DNA of 57,073 bases from Comamonadaceae bacterium CD01 (GTDB taxonomy: Bacteria; Pseudomonadota; Gammaproteobacteria; Burkholderiales; Burkholderiaceae_C). This document shows positions 50,440-57,073 of the stretch, one piece after another; within the stretch, counting starts at the first letter, position 1, and each line of letters begins with the position of its first letter. Made by a program: the position numbers and the translations under genes. The DNA lies in contig PGEI01000009.1 in assembly GCA_002894305.1 (NCBI GenBank), positions 1 through 57,073 on the forward strand. The letters run 5' to 3'. The notes under the pieces were generated by a model that saw only the letters and a program-made list of their open reading frames with translations, searched no databases and was not told the DNA's origin.

Positions 50440-52260
50440 ATGCCCAACGCCTTCAATTTTTCCGCCTCGCCCTTTGACTGCCTGAGCGCCGACGAGCAGG
50501 CGTTGGTGCGCGCCAGCGTCGACATTGCCTACTACCCCGAGGGCGCGGTGGTGCTGGACGTGGGCGACGCGCCGCAGCACCTGTTCGTCGTCATCAAGGG
50601 CTTCGTCACGCAGGCCGACGGCGACGAGGTGCTGGCCACCTACGGGCCGGAGGACACCTTCGACGGCCGCGCGCTGGTCTCCGGGCGCGCCAGCAGCCGC
50701 TTCGTGGTCACCGAGGAGCTGGTCGCCTATCAACTGGCGCGCACCACGGTCAAGGAGCTGATCGCGCGCAACACCGCGTTCGGCGCGCTGCTGTTCTCCG
50801 ACCTGGGGCACAAGCTCAGCACGCTGGCGCAGCGCGCCGAGCAGCACGAGGCGCAGTCGTTGATGCTCGCGCGCGTGGACCAGGCTTTTCTGCGCCCGGC
50901 GCACGTGGTGGACGCGGGCACCGACATCGTCTCCGTCGTGCGCCTGTTCCAGCAGCAGCGCACCACCAGCGTGCTGGTCAGCGGCCTGCCGGGCGGCCGC
51001 GAGGGGCTGGGCATCTTCTCCAACACCACGCTGCAGCGCGCCATCCTGGACGGCCGGCCGCTGGCGCAGATCACCGTCGGCGAGCTGGCCAGCCACCCCC
51101 TGATCACCGTGCGCGCCAGCGACCAGCTGGGCGACGCCATGGCGCTGTTGCTGCGCGTGCGCGTGCACCGCCTGGCGGTGCTGGGCGACGACGGCCGGGT
51201 GCTGGGCATTCTGGAGGCGCTGGATCTGTTCAGCTTTCTGGCCAACCAGTCGCACCTGATCACGGTGCACATCGAGCAGGCGCGCGACCTGGACGGCCTG
51301 GCCGACGCCGCGGCCCAGGTCACGCGCCTGATTGCCGCGCTGCACCACAGCGGCACGCGCGTGGCGCTGATGGCGCAGCTGGTGCAGCAGCTCAACGCGC
51401 GCCTGTTCGAGCGCGCCTGGCAGATGATTGCGCCGCCCGCGCTGCTGGCCAACAGCTGCCTGTTCGTGATGGGCAGCGAGGGCCGCGGCGAGCAGCTGCT
51501 CAAGACCGACCAGGACAACGGCCTGGTGCTGCGCGACGGCTACGCGCCGCCGCCCGGGCTGCAGGCGCTGTGCGACCGCTTCTCGGACACGCTCACGCGC
51601 TTTGGCTACCCCGAATGCCCCGGCGGCATCATGGTGCGCAACGCCGCCTGGCGCGGCACGCAAGCCCAGTGGGGCGAGCGCATACGCGCCTGGCTGCACG
51701 AGCCCGGCGGCGAGCAGCTGATGCAGCTGGCGATTTTTCTGGACGCGCACGCCGTCGCCGGCGACCCGCAGCTGCTGGCGCCGCTGCGCCGCCAGGCGCT
51801 CGACGGCGGCAGCAACGACGCGCTGGTGGCGCGCTTTGCGCTGGCCATCGACGCCTTCGGCAACCCCGGTGGCTGGTGGAACCGGCTGCTGGGCCTGCAC
51901 GACGACGCGCCGATCAACCTGAAGAAGGCCGGCATTTTCCCCATCGTGCACGGCGTGCGCAGCCTGGCGCTGGCGCAGCGCATCGCCGCCACCTCCACGG
52001 CAGAGCGCCTGGCCGCGCTGACCGAAGCCGGCGTGCTCGACGCGCAGATCGGCCAGGAGCTGCTGCAAAGCCTGCACTTTCTGATGCAGCTGCGCCTGCA
52101 GGCCGGCCTGGCCGAGCTGCAGACCCAGCGCGCGGTGACCGGCCAGGTCGACCCCACGCGGCTGCGCAGCCTGGAGCGCGACCTGCTCAAGGATGCGCTG
52201 TCGGTGGTCAAGCGCTTCAAGGTGGTGCTGCACCAGCGCCTGCGCCTGGACGCGGCATGA
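50440..52260 (+). CDS. cNMP-binding, CBS-pair and DUF294 nucleotidyltransferase-like signalling protein
   Basis: A 606-residue cytoplasmic protein with four parts. A cyclic-nucleotide-binding-like domain comes first (about 10-130; IAYYPEGAVVLDVGD, YGPEDTFDG). A pair of CBS domains follows (about 150-270; adenylate binding). Next is a DUF294 nucleotidyltransferase-like domain (about 290-450) whose active-site-like stretch is MGSEGRGEQLLKTDQDNGLV. A C-terminal helical DUF294_C domain completes it. GlnD/GlnE-like chemistry is possible, but no target is known. It starts 63 bp after the DsbA-like gene and overlaps the exonuclease gene by 4 bp. Proteins of this make-up are often encoded next to acetate symporter genes. 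Here ActP and DUF485 lie just beyond the exonuclease on the opposite strand. Confidence 0.88.
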   Translation: MPNAFNFSASPFDCLSADEQALVRASVDIAYYPEGAVVLDVGDAPQHLFVVIKGFVTQADGDEVLATYGPEDTFDGRALVSGRASSRFVVTEELVAYQLARTTVKELIARNTAFGALLFSDLGHKLSTLAQRAEQHEAQSLMLARVDQAFLRPAHVVDAGTDIVSVVRLFQQQRTTSVLVSGLPGGREGLGIFSNTTLQRAILDGRPLAQITVGELASHPLITVRASDQLGDAMALLLRVRVHRLAVLGDDGRVLGILEALDLFSFLANQSHLITVHIEQARDLDGLADAAAQVTRLIAALHHSGTRVALMAQLVQQLNARLFERAWQMIAPPALLANSCLFVMGSEGRGEQLLKTDQDNGLVLRDGYAPPPGLQALCDRFSDTLTRFGYPECPGGIMVRNAAWRGTQAQWGERIRAWLHEPGGEQLMQLAIFLDAHAVAGDPQLLAPLRRQALDGGSNDALVARFALAIDAFGNPGGWWNRLLGLHDDAPINLKKAGIFPIVHGVRSLALAQRIAATSTAERLAALTEAGVLDAQIGQELLQSLHFLMQLRLQAGLAELQTQRAVTGQVDPTRLRSLERDLLKDALSVVKRFKVVLHQRLRLDAA

Positions 52261-52901
52261 ACCCGATCACCACCGTGGCCCAGGGCTGGCGCCGCCAGTG
52301 GCAGCGCCGCCAGCTGCGCGACGCGCGCTACGCCTTCGTATTCGACGCGCCGCCCGAGGGCGAATGGGTGGCACTCGATTGCGAGACCACCGGACTGAAT
52401 CCACGCGTGGATCAAATCATCTCGGTGGGCGCGGTGCGCATCGTCGGCCAGCGCATCCTGACCAGCGAGCGGCTGGAGCTCCTGGTCCGCCCGGACAAGG
52501 GCGTCAGCGCCGACAGCGTGCGCATCCACCGCCTGCGCAGCCGCGACCTGGCCGCCGGCCTGCCGCAGGACGAGGCCATGGACAGGCTGCTGCACTTCAT
52601 CGGCAGCCGCCCGCTGGTGGGCTACTACCTGGAATTCGACGTCGCCATGCTGGGCCGCGCCATCCGCCCGCTGCTGGGCCTGGCGCTGCCCCAGCAATGC
52701 ATCGAAGTCTCGGCGCTGTACTACGACTGGAAGTTCCGCCAGCTGCCGCCCTGGCAGCAGCAGGCGCCCACCATCGACCTGCGCTTTGCCACGCTGATGC
52801 ACGATCTGCAGCTGCCCGAGCGCCACGCGCACGACGCGCTCAACGACGCGGTGATGGCCGCGATGGCCTTCATCAAGCTGCGCCATCTGCTGGCGCAGTG
52901 A
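52257..52901 (+). CDS. 3'-5' exonuclease, DnaQ/DEDD family
   Basis: A 214-residue exonuclease resembling the epsilon subunit of DNA polymerase III. ExoI motif VALDCETTGLNPRVDQII holds Asp41 and Glu43. ExoII is GYYLEFDVAML and ExoIII is HAHDALNDAVM (HxAxxD-like). All expected catalytic acids are visible. It probably degrades single-stranded nucleic acid or short oligonucleotides. It is translationally coupled (ATGA overlap) to the DUF294 gene, so the two may work together. Calling it dnaQ would be wrong: the true epsilon gene is usually elsewhere. Confidence 0.88.
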   Translation: MNPITTVAQGWRRQWQRRQLRDARYAFVFDAPPEGEWVALDCETTGLNPRVDQIISVGAVRIVGQRILTSERLELLVRPDKGVSADSVRIHRLRSRDLAAGLPQDEAMDRLLHFIGSRPLVGYYLEFDVAMLGRAIRPLLGLALPQQCIEVSALYYDWKFRQLPPWQQQAPTIDLRFATLMHDLQLPERHAHDALNDAVMAAMAFIKLRHLLAQ

Positions 52902-52910
52902 GCGAATCCA

Positions 52911-53080
52911 TCGGCCAGAGGGCTGGCCTCCTACACCCCCCCAGCGCAGGTTGCACCCACAATAGGAGCGGCGCCCTCGCCGCGATCAGCGCCGGCGAGG
53001 CGCCGGCACTCCCAGGCCTCCCACGCCCCAACACATGCTCTGCTTCAGGGTAGGAGCGGCGCCCTCGCCGCGATGGTTTT
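52911..53080. repeat. Array of four REP-like units between exonuclease and actP
   Basis: GGCCAGAGGGCTGGCCTCCT at 52915-52934, TAGGAGCGGCGCCCTCGCCG at 52962-52981, GCGCCGGCGAGGCGCCGGC at about 52988-53006, and TAGGAGCGGCGCCCTCGCCG again at 53051-53070. The first two types match the pair at 17471-17526, the third matches 44012-44035. Confidence 0.85.
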
Positions 53081-53089
53081 CACGCGCAC

Positions 53090-53117
53090 AAAAAAGCCGG
53101 GCGCAGGGCCCGGCTTT
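53090..53117 (-). terminator. Rho-independent terminator of actP
   Basis: On the minus strand AAAGCCGGGC / GCCCGGCTTT (10-bp stem, 53093-53102 with 53108-53117) is followed by six T. It lies about 30 bp after the actP stop codon. Confidence 0.85.
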
Positions 53118-53145
53118 GGGGAGCTGCGCTCCCATCCCTCTTATA

Positions 53146-54879
53146 TCAATGCGACGACGCCTTGGTCGCGCCCAGGCCCGTCTCGGCGCGCACCTGCTGC
53201 GCGGCAAAAGCCTCGCGCTCCTGGCCGGCACGCGCGCTCTTGTCGATAACCGAGAAGAACCACACGCCGACGAAGCCGATGGTCATGGAGAACAGCGCGG
53301 GCGAGGTGTAGGGGAACAGCGACGAGCCGGCCGGATTGCCCAGCGTGGCTTCCCACACCGAGGGCGAGACGATAGTCAGGCCCAGCGACGAGATCAGGCC
53401 CAGGAAGCCGCCAGTCACCGCGCCGCGCGTGGTGCAGCCCTTCCACAGAATCGACAGGATCAGCGCCGGAAAGTTGGCCGAGGCGGCGATCGCGAAGGCC
53501 AGCGACACCATGAAGGCGATGTTCTGCTTCTCGAACGCGATCCCCAGGATCACCGCGATCACGCCCAGCGTCAGCGTGGTGATGCGCGAGACGCGCAGTT
53601 CGGCGGCGCTGTCGGCCTTGCCGCCCTTGAGTACGGTCGAATACAGGTCGTGCGAGACGGCCGAGGCGCCCGACAGCGTCAGGCCGGCAACGACGGCCAG
53701 GATGGTGGCAAACGCCACGGCCGAGATGAAGCCGTAGAACACGTCGCCGCCCACGCTCTTGGCCACCAGCACCGCCGCCATGTTGGCCGTGCCCGCGCCG
53801 CCCAGGATCACGCCCTTGGCCGTGTCGGCCATTTCGGGGTTGGTGAGCACCATGGTGATGGCGCCAAAGCCGATGATGAAGATCAGCACGTAGAAGTAGC
53901 CGATCCACACCGACGCCCAGCCCACGGACTTGCGCGCCTCCTTGGCGTTGGGCACGGTGAAGAAGCGCATCAGGATGTGCGGCAGGCCGGCGGTGCCGAA
54001 CATCAGCGCCATGCCGAACGAGATGGCCGAGATCGGATCCTTGATGAAGCCGCCCGGGCCCATGATGGACAGGCCCTTGGCGGCCGCCTCCTCGGGCGAC
54101 GCGCCGGAGCTGGCGGCAATCTGCGTGCGCACCTCGACGCCCTTGGCAAACAGCGCCTCGGGGCTGAAGCCGTAGTTGGCCAGCACCATGAAGGCCATGA
54201 AGGTGACGCCCGCCAGCAGCAGGCAGGCCTTGATGATCTGCACCCAGGTGGTGGCCGTCATGCCGCCAAACAGCACGTAGACCATCATCAGCGCGCCCAC
54301 GAGCACCACGGCAATCCAGTACTCCAGGCCGAACAGCAGCTTGATCAGCTGGCCCGCACCCACCATTTGCGCAATCAGGTAGAAGGCCACGACGATCAGC
54401 GTGCCTGACGCCGCGAACACGCGGATCGGCCCTTGCTTGAAGCGGTAGCCCACCACGTCGGCAAAGGTGAACTTGCCCAGGTTGCGCAGCCGGTCGGCCA
54501 TCAGGAAGGTGATGATGGGCCAGCCGACGAGAAAGCCGATGGAATAGATCAGCCCGTCGTAGCCGGTAGCCATCACGGCCGCGGAGATGCCCAGAAAGGA
54601 CGCCGCCGACATGTAGTCGCCGGCAATGGCCAGGCCGTTCTGAAAGCCTGTGATGCCGCCGCCGGCGGTGTAGAAATCGGCCGCCGAGCGGGTGCGCGAG
54701 GCGGCCCACTTGGTGATCCACAGCGTGGCGGCCACAAAAACGGCAAACATGATGATGGCCGTCCAGTTGGTCGCCTGCTTGGCCACCTGGCCCATGTCGG
54801 CGCCAGCGGCGTAGGCCGCGCCCGTGCCGGCCAGCGCCAGGCTTGCCAGCACGCCGGCAAAAAGTCGATTGCGGTTCAT
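53146..54879 (-). CDS. actP: Cation/acetate symporter (sodium:solute symporter family)
   Basis: A 577-residue inner-membrane symporter with about 13 to 14 hydrophobic segments. It matches ActP/Yjc[26 protein letters not shown] near the N-terminus (sodium site), [47 protein letters not shown] and [17 protein letters not shown]. It takes up acetate, and in some species other short carboxylates, with sodium or protons. A signal-anchor-like N-terminus is present. It overlaps the DUF485 gene by 4 bp (54876-54879) and is followed by a good terminator. Confidence 0.93.
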   Translation of the reverse strand: MNRNRLFAGVLASLALAGTGAAYAAGADMGQVAKQATNWTAIIMFAVFVAATLWITKWAASRTRSAADFYTAGGGITGFQNGLAIAGDYMSAASFLGISAAVMATGYDGLIYSIGFLVGWPIITFLMADRLRNLGKFTFADVVGYRFKQGPIRVFAASGTLIVVAFYLIAQMVGAGQLIKLLFGLEYWIAVVLVGALMMVYVLFGGMTATTWVQIIKACLLLAGVTFMAFMVLANYGFSPEALFAKGVEVRTQIAASSGASPEEAAAKGLSIMGPGGFIKDPISAISFGMALMFGTAGLPHILMRFFTVPNAKEARKSVGWASVWIGYFYVLIFIIGFGAITMVLTNPEMADTAKGVILGGAGTANMAAVLVAKSVGGDVFYGFISAVAFATILAVVAGLTLSGASAVSHDLYSTVLKGGKADSAAELRVSRITTLTLGVIAVILGIAFEKQNIAFMVSLAFAIAASANFPALILSILWKGCTTRGAVTGGFLGLISSLGLTIVSPSVWEATLGNPAGSSLFPYTSPALFSMTIGFVGVWFFSVIDKSARAGQEREAFAAQQVRAETGLGATKASSH

Positions 54880-55187
54880 TTCTGGACGTCCTTGAGCAGC
54901 TCTTCGGTCAGCGCGTCGAACTTCTTGTTCGCCACACGCACGTAGTACACGGTGATGGCGACCGTGAAGACGATCACCCCCATGCCGATCGGAATGCCCA
55001 GCGTGGTCACGCCGTCGCCGATAGGCTGGGCCAGGAACTCCTTGTCGAACGCGATCAGCGCGACATAGCCGTAATACACGACAAGCATCGCAATCGTCAG
55101 CACCACCCCCAGCGGGTTGCGCTTGGCGCGCAGCTCCTGGTACTTTGGATGGCGTTGAATTCTTTCAACCACCGGGTCGGTCGTCAT
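54876..55187 (-). CDS. yjcH: DUF485 membrane protein (YjcH-like)
   Basis: A 103-residue protein with two transmembrane segments ([20 protein letters not shown] and a second, [19 protein letters not shown]). The N-terminal [20 protein letters not shown] is the DUF485 hallmark. It is nearly always encoded directly upstream of actP and is thought to assist it, though its role is not settled. The ATG at 55187 has a perfect AGGAG ribosome-binding site. The frame continues upstream but lacks family character. Confidence 0.92.
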   Translation of the reverse strand: MTTDPVVERIQRHPKYQELRAKRNPLGVVLTIAMLVVYYGYVALIAFDKEFLAQPIGDGVTTLGIPIGMGVIVFTVAITVYYVRVANKKFDALTEELLKDVQK

Positions 55188-55645
55188 CTGTCGTCTCCTG
55201 TTGGAATCAAAAGGGCTGCAGCCATGTTGCACTGCACACGCCGGCGGATTCTGTGAAGCGCGTCTGACCGATGGCTTACGCGTGCAACCCGATTTTCGAG
55301 ACGATTTTTTGGTGATTTCTGCCCTGTTTTTTATAAGGAGAAAATTTTCTCCAGGGTTATTACTGAGTTTGTCAGCCCTGCATCAGCTCCGAGTCAGCCC
55401 CTGTTGGACGGCCGTCAGGTCACCGTCAGGCCCGGCGCGAGCCGAGCTGCCAGCCATCCGGAAACCAAGGGTAATCCTTAGGCGCCATTACTTCGCAAAC
55501 CGCCAAACGTACAAAGTGTTGCGTGTACGCATCGAATCGCCGCGGCGCCGCACGCCAGCTGACGCTTTTTGACCATGCTCCCTCTACACTATCCGCCAGT
55601 CGCAGCCACGAGCACAGCGACAAGCAATACCTCAAAGGACATTCC
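55188..55645. other. 458-bp intergenic region with AT-rich patch
   Basis: This gap between the divergent DUF485 and porin genes holds an AT-rich stretch with a 16-bp perfect palindrome (entered separately). It also holds a CCGTCAGGTCACCGTCAGG direct repeat near 55418-55436. No open frame with family character, no RNA gene and no repeat-family unit was seen. Promoters for both genes should lie here. Confidence 0.5.
55337..55352. promoter_or_regulatory. Perfect 16-bp palindrome, possible operator
   Basis: GGAGAAAATTTTCTCC is a perfect palindrome in an AT-rich patch (55310-55360), about 150 bp upstream of the DUF485-actP start. The symmetry and location fit a binding site of a dimeric regulator. 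No second copy was noticed, so it is only a candidate. Confidence 0.35.
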
Positions 55646-56668
55646 ATGCAAAAAACCACCCGCATCGCCCTGGCCGCAATGGCCCTGCTGGGCTCCGGCG
55701 CCGTTATGGCGCAAAGCAGCGTCACCCTGTATGGCCGCGTGAACACCAGCGTTGAAAACCAGAAGGTCACCGGCGCGTCCAGCGTGAACGTCCTGCAGAA
55801 CAACTCGTCGCGCTTTGGCCTGCTGGGCAGCGAAGACCTGGGCGGCGGCCTGAAGGCCGGCTTCCAATTGGAGAGCGGCTTCAACTCCGACGATGGCTCC
55901 GGCAGCGCCTGGACGCACGGCCCGGCCAACGGCAGCCTGACCTTTGCCCGCCAGAGCGAAGTGAACCTGTCGGGTGGCTTCGGTATGGTGCGCCTGGGCA
56001 ACTTCACGCCCGAGTCGTACTACGCCACGGCCGACTACGTCAGCATGCACAACCACGACACCGGCACCTCGGCCGATGCGCTGTACTACGACCCGGTGTG
56101 GTTTGGCGGCCTGAGCACCAAGAACAAGATCGGCTACCGCACGCCCAACTTCGGTGGTTTCGTAGTTGATGCAGCCATGAATCTGCACGAGCGCGAGGCT
56201 GGCACCAACAACAAGAACGGCTACGACCTGGCCGCCAACTACAACAACGGCCCGCTGCACCTGGGCGCCGGCTACAGCTACGTCGACAGCAACTACCAGG
56301 TCGGCCTGCGCGGTCTGTACACCTTTGGCCAGTTCACCGTCGGTGCCTACTACCAGCGCAACAAGGACGATAACAAACTCGTTCCCGTGACCGGCGCCGG
56401 CACGCGCAACAATTACCGCCTGTCGGGTATGTATGTGCTGAACGCCTCCGAGTTCCACGTCAACGTCGGCCGCGCCGGCTCGTGGAGCAAGATCAGCGAC
56501 TCGGCCGCCACGCAGTGGACGCTGGGCTACAACTACAACCTGAGCAAGCGCACCAAGGTCTACGCCTTCTACACCAAGGTCAACAACAAGGCCAATGCTG
56601 ATTATCTGACCGGCAGCGCCGGCGACGACTTCCGCTCGGTCGCCATGGGCATCCGCCACAACTTCTGA
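55646..56668 (+). CDS. Outer-membrane porin, Omp32 family (gram-negative porin)
   Basis: A 340-residue porin. The signal peptide MQKTTRIALAAMALLGSG then AVMA is cut after about residue 22. The first strand is SSVTLYGRVNTSVE, followed by LGGGLKAGFQLESGF, and the protein ends in the targeting signal GIRHNF. Location and role are as for the other porins in the window. AAAGGA lies a few bases before the ATG at 55646. The frame continues upstream without similarity. It is followed by a clear terminator. Its neighbour is the acetate uptake pair on the opposite strand. Confidence 0.93.
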   Translation: MQKTTRIALAAMALLGSGAVMAQSSVTLYGRVNTSVENQKVTGASSVNVLQNNSSRFGLLGSEDLGGGLKAGFQLESGFNSDDGSGSAWTHGPANGSLTFARQSEVNLSGGFGMVRLGNFTPESYYATADYVSMHNHDTGTSADALYYDPVWFGGLSTKNKIGYRTPNFGGFVVDAAMNLHEREAGTNNKNGYDLAANYNNGPLHLGAGYSYVDSNYQVGLRGLYTFGQFTVGAYYQRNKDDNKLVPVTGAGTRNNYRLSGMYVLNASEFHVNVGRAGSWSKISDSAATQWTLGYNYNLSKRTKVYAFYTKVNNKANADYLTGSAGDDFRSVAMGIRHNF

Positions 56669-56703
56669 TGACACAGCGGCCACAAGCCGTCCTGCCTGAA
56701 GAC

Positions 56704-56727
56704 AAGCCCCGCTCTGCGGGGCTTTTT
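56704..56727 (+). terminator. Rho-independent terminator of the third porin
   Basis: AAGCCCCGC / GCGGGGCTT stem (56704-56712 with 56716-56724) followed by TTTTT. It lies about 35 bp after the stop codon. Confidence 0.9.
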
Positions 56728-56794
56728 CGTGGGTGCGGCAAAGACCAAGCCCATTGCATTTCCATACTTGATTGGAAGCGCGCGTCAGATGCCA

Positions 56795-57000
56795 CTCTTA
56801 CTCCCTCCCCCTTTGGGGGAGGGTTGGGGTGGGGGCCAGCAACGCGCGCGCGTCTACGTCGGCACGTCGCTGGCGCACTGGCCCCCATCCCTGCCTCGGC
56901 GCTGGCAGCGAGACGCTGCCGCTCTTCGAGCTGTCCAGTTCCGCACTAGCGGAACTGGAGCCGCAGCCCTCAGCCCCAAAGGGGGAAGGAGTCTGAGGGT
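56795..57000. repeat. G-rich palindromic repeats at the window end
   Basis: CTCCCTCCCCCTTTGGGGGA with GGGTTGGGGTGGGGG at about 56801-56836, and a facing unit with CCCCCATCCCTGCC at 56881 and CCCAAAGGGGGAAGG at about 56974-56990. The remaining end of the window (to 57073) shows nothing recognisable. Confidence 0.85.
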
Positions 57001-57073
57001 GAGAGGCAATCCCCCATGCCCGCTTTGCACGCCAAAACACCGCCACTCTTCGTTGCAAATACTCGCCATAGCC

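Overview
The window is high-GC DNA (about two thirds or more G+C by eye) from a betaproteobacterium, most likely a member of the Comamonadaceae (Acidovorax/Comamonas/Ottowia-like). The evidence is the set of three Omp32-type porins ending in Phe, a cyanophycin synthetase pair, a leucine/isovalerate (liu) catabolic operon, a four-ATPase 'long' UvrA, an ActP/DUF485 acetate uptake pair, and several short palindromic repeat families. The family is inferred from gene content and protein style; no 16S or other marker is present. The window reads as chromosomal. I see no phage or complete insertion sequence.

Layout. 0.1-2.0 kb: an orphan ParA-type ATPase, a LysE exporter and a PEBP (YbhB) protein, all on the minus strand. 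2.1-7.6 kb: a minus-strand peptide ABC transporter operon, dppB - M20 amidohydrolase - dppC - dppD - dppF, without a substrate-binding protein. 7.9-10.5 kb: two porins. 10.7-12.2 kb: OsmC, a strong candidate small RNA gene (11256-11351) and an MntA/HepT toxin-antitoxin pair. 12.3-17.4 kb: threonine deaminase, cobS-cobC, a luciferase-like monooxygenase and a 5'-nucleotidase. 17.6-26.1 kb: an unrecognised small protein, then the cyanophycin locus. That locus is a DUF1854 protein and a zinc-ribbon ABC exporter on the minus strand, diverging from cphA' and cphA on the plus strand. 26.1-29.6 kb: an exported TPR protein, a von Willebrand A protein with a PEP-CTERM-like tail, and the wreck of a HipA/YjjJ gene. 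29.7-35.5 kb: the giant UvrA. 35.6-39.7 kb: a branched-chain-amino-acid-type binding protein, an AraC regulator and an acyl-CoA ligase. 39.7-41.5 kb: a CPA1 antiporter. 41.6-49.0 kb: liuB, liuC, a DUF4126 membrane protein and liuD; then a 238-bp MITE-like element; then ghrA and liuE. 49.0-52.9 kb: tightly coupled small genes (ybaK-type deacylase, DUF1289, a DsbA/GST-kappa-like protein) followed by a cNMP/CBS/DUF294 protein and a DEDD exonuclease. 53.1-55.2 kb: ActP and DUF485 on the minus strand. 55.6-56.7 kb: a third porin.

How the parts work together. liuB+liuD form methylcrotonyl-CoA carboxylase, liuC hydrates methylglutaconyl-CoA and liuE cleaves HMG-CoA to acetyl-CoA and acetoacetate. 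The first enzyme (isovaleryl-CoA dehydrogenase, liuA) is not in the window. CphA polymerises Asp and Arg into cyanophycin. Its partner CphA' keeps the ATP-grasp half but has lost the Mur-ligase P-loop lysine, and the divergent DUF1854/ABC pair is an uncharacterised companion. The DUF294 protein and exonuclease sit tail to tail with the acetate symporter genes, which suggests a regulatory link.

The most unusual things I see are: the anti-Shine-Dalgarno small RNA beside the toxin-antitoxin pair; the 19-bp inverted-repeat element placed directly at the liuD stop codon; G-rich palindromic repeats inserted in frame inside dppF and uvrA; the CphA'/ABC/DUF1854 unit; and the HipA-type gene that has lost its kinase core. 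Because GC is high, long antisense open frames run opposite most genes. They were judged to be shadows and left out.
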